Translations under genes and position numbers: made by a program
From: Heterocephalus glaber
Taxonomy: Eukaryota > Chordata > Mammalia > Rodentia > Bathyergidae
Length of the DNA stretch: 64,000 bases
NCBI RefSeq assembly: GCF_000247695.1
Contig: NW_004624776.1
Coordinates: 13,663,735 to 13,727,734 of the forward strand
Direction: 5' to 3'
Notes under the pieces: generated by a model
What the model saw: only the letters and a program-made list of their open reading frames with translations
Databases searched by the model: none
What the model was told of the DNA's origin: nothing
In this document: one piece after another, positions 58,690 through 64,000 of the stretch
How positions within the stretch are numbered: position 1 is the first letter of the stretch
Layout of the letters: each line of letters opens with the position of its first letter

Positions 58690-60740
58690 CAACAATAGAG
58701 AAGAGATTCTATTCTCGTTGGAAATGTAGGCAGCGAGGCTGAAGAAAATCAAGCTTTATCTCAAAATCTAATCAAACAGTTGTTCTTTCCAACTAGGGCT
58801 GGAGTAAGAGGGTATATGTCAAGCCTGTCTATATTGCTTCTTGTTGAATAGTGTTTATGATTGAACTAGCTTACTGTTTGCTAACCATTAGTCTAATTAT
58901 ACGCAGAACAGAGAACTGGATCATTGATATGAAAGTCAAGATATTTATCTATCTAAATAATTTGTTGAATATATTTTCTATTCTAGATATGGTTCTAGTC
59001 CCTGAGGATACAAAAATAAACTAGAGACCCAGATCTAAGCATTGTTTTTCTTCTCCTGCAGAAGAAACGTTTAGGAATCCCAGTGTTTCTATAAGTGATT
59101 ACTAGAGGGACAGGGATTTAGCTCAGTGGCACCATGCCTGCCTCGCAAGCGCAAGGTCCTGAGTTCAATTTCTGGTACAAAAAAAAAGCAGTACTAGAAA
59201 ACATGAACAAATATGATTTTGAAGACTTAGTTTCAGAAGCTGCAGCTTAAATTTGAAAAATAATGTTAAAAATGCTGTGCAGAAAGACTTCATGTTTAAT
59301 TACAAGGTTACCTGGTCATTTTCAGTTCAAAACATGGTGCTGTTTTGCCAAATCTACTCCTGTGTACAGGGCACTGAAGTGGATGCAGGGCGTGAGTTTG
59401 CTCAGTCCCTGGAGTAGTTTGTTAAGTCTGATTGCTATAAAGATGGAGGGCAAGTGTAAATTAGGCTTTAAATCCATTTTTTTCTGTCAGTTTTTAAGAA
59501 ATAGAGGCCTCCCTGGGCACTGGAAAAGTTTACTTACATCTGTCTTTGTAATGGCACCATGTTATAAGGTCTATCTACATAAGTCTGTTGCACTTAATAC
59601 AGCAGATCTGGTATCAATACTGAGGTCACTTCATGTCGTTTTGTAAACACACCATTAGTTTAACCTGTTTTACCAGGTAGAATTTCAGAAGGGGAGCCAA
59701 GACTTTGGTCTGTTACTTTTTGTGTAATACATAGGGAAAGCTAGAAAATACACTAAATAAGTCATGATATTTGCTGTTTTTCCACATGACATCATAGTTT
59801 CCTTTTAATATTTGCTTTGCAGATCAGAAAAACATGTTATTTTCCCAGAAAACCAGGTCTTTAGATTAATGAGGCCAGGCAAGTCCAAGGACAGGTTAAG
59901 TACACTGGTCTTGGCATGAGTCCTAGAAATGACTCTGGCCTCTTTCTTTCACCTTGGGGCTGTTTGAGTTAATTTACTTTGTTTTCTGTGAAAATGAAGT
60001 CTGGTTATTGTCTAAAGAATCTCCTTATATCTAAATAAGAACAAAATAGTTGATAAGCTATTAATTGTTAATAGATAATAAGCCCATGCTTTGCTGTATC
60101 ATTTTATTAACAAACCATCTCTTTTCTCCCTAGTATAAAGAGGGGTTGATAATTAGACTATTTAGCTTCTTTATTATTCCTCAATTAAAGTATAGCAGAC
60201 AAGAACACTCCTTCACTTCTCTGATTCACCATCACTTTTGACTGGTACATTAATTTTTTAGTAGATATGTGGAAGAAAGTAATTGGATACTTTCATAAGA
60301 ATTCACAGATCCATTAGTCTGGATGGTATGACTTGCCTTAGATAAATCAGATGACTTCTTTGAACCTTGTTTTTTTTTCTTGGTAAAATGAATTGGCTCA
60401 TAATTTGACTATACTGTTTCATATGGTGGTTTTCATCACTGCTAGGCTGTGAGCTCCTCAGACAGAGAGTCATGGTTTCATCTCTGTATCTCCAGTGTGT
60501 ATCAGCCCAACTCTTGCAAATGCTTACTTCTTGGGGCTCTGAAGTTAACAGAGGAGTTACCAGTTTGTTGCTCCATTGGTCCTACCTATAGGGGCTACAA
60601 GGCAATATCGCCTAATGTTAATTAATCCTTCCAATTTTCCAAGAGAATCTAAATTTTTAGATTTTTAAGTGAAACATTTCAATTCTTAGATATTGGAAAT
60701 GAATTCCATTTTGAAAAGTCCTTGTGTAGGCCAAAAAAGG
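58690..60740. other. No gene seen; AT-rich single-copy sequence
   Basis: One ID SINE (59108-59190) and an L2-like scrap near 60441-60500. A 127-residue frame at 59263-59646 has no splice context or recognisable motif. Confidence 0.5.
59108..59190 (+). mobile_element. ID-type SINE, plus strand
   Basis: gggacagggatttagctcag, cctgcctcgcaagcgcaagg, gagttcaatttctggtac, short A tail. Confidence 0.9.
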
Positions 60741-60744
60741 CATA

Positions 60745-61080
60745 GGTACTGTCTGTTTGGTTGTTATAATAAAATGCCATAGAGTGGGTGATTTGAACAA
60801 CAGAAATTTATTTTTAAGTCAGAGGTCAAGGCACTGGCAGATTTCGTGTCTGGTGAGGGCTGCTTCCTGGATCATGGATGGGCATTGTTCACATAGTGGA
60901 AGGTGCCAGGGGTTCTTCTTGGCTTTTTTGGTAAAAGCACTAATCCCTTTCATGAGGCTCTGTCCCTATAACCTGACATCTTTCCAAGGCCCCACATCTG
61001 TACTACCACCTTGGGGGGGGAAGATTGCAACATAAATTTGGTGGGTGTGGGGTGGGGCATACGTAGTACCATCAAATTCA
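60745..61080 (-). mobile_element. MaLR (MST-like) LTR
   Basis: Antisense: tgtctgtttggttgttataa, gtgggtgatttgaacaacag, ggcagatttcgtgtctggtg, with a G run (61013-61020) near the far end. Confidence 0.75.
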
Positions 61081-61234
61081 ACTTCAAACTAGTGCTTATC
61101 GCCTCTGAGCATGCTTTTAAAAATGTGTATGGAATGAACGGTCAGATATGGCTGTCAGAATATGCGTCCTTTTGATACTTCTGAGCAACTTGGGTTTCTC
61201 TTCTTACTCTAAGAGCTTTTTGTTGGCTCTATTC

Positions 61235-63345
61235 TTATATCACCTAACCACTTGAAGTGTACAGGTCAGTACATTCACATTGTTGAGCAACCAGTCTCAA
61301 ACTTTTTTCATGTTGCAAAACTGAAACCCTGTACCCATTAAGCAACAACTCCTTATTTGCTCCTTCTCCCAAGCCCTGGTAACCACCAATTCTACTTTTT
61401 CTCTCAGAGTTTCCAATATATTTTGTACCTGCCTTCTTAGAGTGTGTGAAGTGGTAGCTCACTTTGATTTGCATTTCTCTATTGTATCATGAGATTGAAC
61501 ATCTTTTTATGTTTAGCTTATTTGCTATTTGCATGTCTCTTTGGATACATGTCTATTGAAGTCCTTTGCCTATTTTTTAATTGAGTTATTGACCATTTTG
61601 TTGTTGAGTTGCAAGTATTCTTTATTAGTTCTGGATATTAGACTCTTATCAAGTATAATATTTGCCAGTATCTCTGCCATTCTGTAGCTTTTCTTTTCAC
61701 TTAAGGATTGATGTTCTTTGCTTCAAAGTTTTAAAACTTGATGAAATACAATTTAGCTATTTTTTTTTTTTTTGCCCTTGTGCTGTAAGTGTTGTAGCTA
61801 AGAAACCATTACCTTGTCCAAGGCCATGAAGATTTACTCCTCTGTATTTTTCTAAGAGTATTACAGTTTTAACTCTTACATTTATTTATTTAATTTTGTT
61901 GTTGTTGTTTTTTTGAGACAGTGTGGCTGTATATTATAGGCTGGCCTCGAACTCAGTATGTAACCCACAGCAGTCCTCCTGCCTCCGCTTCCCAAGTGGA
62001 GGGATTACAGACATGCACCACCATGCCCAGCTTTAACTCTTATATTTAAGTCTTGCTCCATTTAGAGTGAAGTTTTTATATGAAATGAAGGAAGGATTCA
62101 ATTTCTTTTGCATATAAATGTGCATGCATCCCAGAACAATTTGTTGAGAAGATTTTTTTTTCACCATTGAGTGGTCTTGGCACCTTGTTGAAAATAGTGA
62201 CTCATGGAAATAAAATTTTATTTCAGACCTTCAGTTCTATTTTCATTGATCTGTATGTCTGTTCTTATGCCAGTACCACACCATCTTGGTTACTGTACCT
62301 TTGTAGTAAGTATGAAAATTGTGAAGTATAGCTTCTCTTTGTTCTTTTAGAAGATTATTTTGGCTTTTCTGGGCCCTTGAATTTTTATAGGAATTTTAGG
62401 ATTACATTGAATCTCTAGATTAATATGAGGCATACTACTATTTTAACAATAATGTCTTTTAATTCATTAATCCATTTATTAAGGTATTTAATTGCTTTCA
62501 ACAATGTTTTATAATTTCAGAGCATAAATTTCACTTTTGTTAAATTTACTCCTAAATATTTTCTTTCTGACATTACTATAAATGAAATTACTTTCTTAAT
62601 TTCCTTTTGAGATTGCTCTTTGCAAGAATACGGAAATGTGATTGAGTCTCTTCTGTATTTATCTTTACCTTGCAGCCTTCTGGAAGTCATTTATTAGTTC
62701 AGTAGTTTTAGAGTTATCCTTAATATATTTTCTATTTAAGATCATATCACATGCAAATAGAGACGGTTTTATTTCTTCTTTTACAATTTGGATGCCTTTG
62801 CTTCACTTTCTTGCTCAATTTTGTCCTGGATAGAATCTCTAGAACAATGTGGAATAGAAGTGGGGACTGCAGGCATCTCTGTCTTGTTTCTGGTCTCGAG
62901 GAGAAAACCTTTCACCATTAGGTATGATATGGAATTTTTTTTGTAGATTTTTTAAAAATTAACTTGAGAAAGTTCCTTTCTTCTCTTCACTTATTGAGTA
63001 TTTTTATCAGTAAGGAGAGTTTAATTTCTCCAAAAAAAATTGCGTCTGTTGAAATGATCATGTAATTTCCCCCCTCCTTTATTGATTATGGTATATTCCA
63101 TAAAAGGACTTTTGAGATGTTAAACCAACTGTGCATTTTTGTTTTAAATCCCACTCGGTCATGGTATATAATCACTTTACATGTTGCTCAATTTGGCTTG
63201 CTAATATTTAGGATTTTTGTATCTATATTCATAAGATTTAGTCGTCTATAGTTTTCTACTCCTGGTTCAGTCACATATTAGTGTGCTGGCTTCATAGAAT
63301 GAATTTGGCAGAGTTCCCTCCTAAGCTTTTGGAAGATTTTGTGAC
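61235..63345 (-). mobile_element. Old antisense L1 with deletion, interrupted by a B1
   Basis: Starts with an L1M-type antisense 3' end (tacattcacattgttgagca, accctgtacccattaagcaa), jumps by internal deletion to antisense ORF2 (gatttgcatttctctattgt), and runs with gaps to about ttggaagattttgtgaca. A B1 at 61885-62031 splits it. No open frame of note. Confidence 0.75.
61885..62031 (-). mobile_element. B1-type SINE, minus strand
   Basis: Antisense 7SL-derived monomer: T-rich tail, tttgagacagtgtggctgta, ggctggcctcgaactcagta, cagcagtcctcctgcctccg, ending ccaccatgcccagc. A 17-bp duplication with one mismatch (61868-61884 and 62032-62048, tttaactcttayattta) proves insertion into the older L1. Confidence 0.9.
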
Positions 63346-63439
63346 AAATTAACATTATATATACCTTGTTTTTAATTCCTGAAAGGACCAACAAAACCAA
63401 TTTGTATGCCATCATATCCAGCCACTCTAATGTTATCGT

Positions 63440-63715
63440 CTTTCATGGCCATATAATTGTATCCTACCTCCTGTGATGCTTTCTCTGATTGTCCTTCCTC
63501 TGAAGCTGCCTTTCTTCCTGAACTGTGGTAGTTAATGTATAATCCAGGTCCACACACTTACCTCCATGCTGGTGGTTATGCTAGCTGGTGTTTCATGCAT
63601 GCTCCTCCGTCTGCTCCATGGGCTATGAACTCCTTGAGGGCAGTGACGATGCTATCTGCTTGAGTGTCTTGACGTACCCAGCACATTCCAATAAGGAAAG
63701 GTGGAACTTTTCTTC
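63440..63715 (+). repeat. L2 LINE 3' end
   Basis: ctatgaactccttgagggca, gacgatgctatctgcttgag and acgtacccagcacattccaa follow the L2 3' UTR pattern. Confidence 0.55.
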
Positions 63716-64000
63716 CAGTTACTTACATTTAAAGATTTCCTGATATCTGTGAGTTTTTCCAAATCAAGTAAGCTTTCAGAAATATCTTCATGTAAATCTA
63801 TATGTTCACATGTGTGTGTATAAATATACATGCAATATGTGTCTGTACATACATACTCATATGACTGTATTATTTCAAACACAGACCTAACATATGTACC
63901 AGAGAATTGGGCAGGAGGTAGTAGTCTTGGTTCCAATCCCAGCACTTTCACATTGAGCTAAATATTTGACTCTAAGCCTCACCTTCAGTCTCTTTTCTCA

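Noticed and set aside
59263..59646. 127-residue plus-strand frame
   Set aside because: No splice sites, no recognisable domain and no repeat-family origin; length is not exceptional for a single chance frame in 64 kb.

Overview
The window is 64 kb of a mammalian nuclear genome, most likely a non-muroid rodent. The signs are tRNA-Ala-like ID SINEs (A box tagctcagtgg, B box gagttcgatcc, A-rich tail), B1 monomers and fused B1+ID dimers, many MaLR (MST/THE1/MLT1-like) solo LTRs, one recurrent L1 3' end with a G-rich polypurine tract, and old MIR, L2 and Tigger copies. There are no Alu elements and no typical mouse/rat B2 or B4. The form of the ID element (…gcaagcgcaaggacctgagttc…) made me think of beaver-type (castorimorph) rodents; that is inference. 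Prokaryote-style annotation does not apply: no complete protein-coding gene can be read, and nearly every open frame is chance or transposon-derived. Layout. 1-39 kb is intergenic-type DNA dense in repeats: MaLR LTRs on both strands, Tigger MITEs near 9.9-11.3 kb and 27.1-27.5 kb, three 5'-truncated L1 3' ends (9.2, 19.7, 33.6 kb), ID/B1 SINEs, and a 194-bp hAT-like element at 11.5 kb. 39.35-40.6 kb is a CpG island, the one clear gene signal: GC boxes, an irregular array of GGGYGTGGCC motifs, no TATA box, and a probable non-coding first exon on the + strand ending at a GT donor at 39905. A 626-bp assembly gap (40995-41620) sits inside a polypyrimidine tract just downstream, in what would be intron 1. 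41.6-53 kb would be the 5' part of that gene on the + strand. It holds three candidate small exons (41951-42005, 43274-43297, 48501-48562), none assignable to a gene, plus a locally repeated minisatellite at 46.7 kb, two copies of an unrecognised old repeat (48.0 and 51.0 kb), and a short hAT MITE nested in a Tigger element at 49.7 kb. 53.7-63.3 kb is mostly LINE-1: an old antisense L1 split by a younger sense-strand L1 carrying an ORF2 C-terminal remnant, then another old antisense L1 interrupted by a B1. The most notable observation is the pair of small hAT-like elements with termini near CAGTGRTGGCRAACC. One has an 8-bp target duplication and a recognisable empty site in the Tigger host. 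The terminal and internal sequence resembles, from memory, hAT families known for patchy and probably horizontally acquired distribution in tetrapods. Their presence in a rodent is worth checking. I found no CRISPR array, operon, functional RNA gene or intact viral gene.
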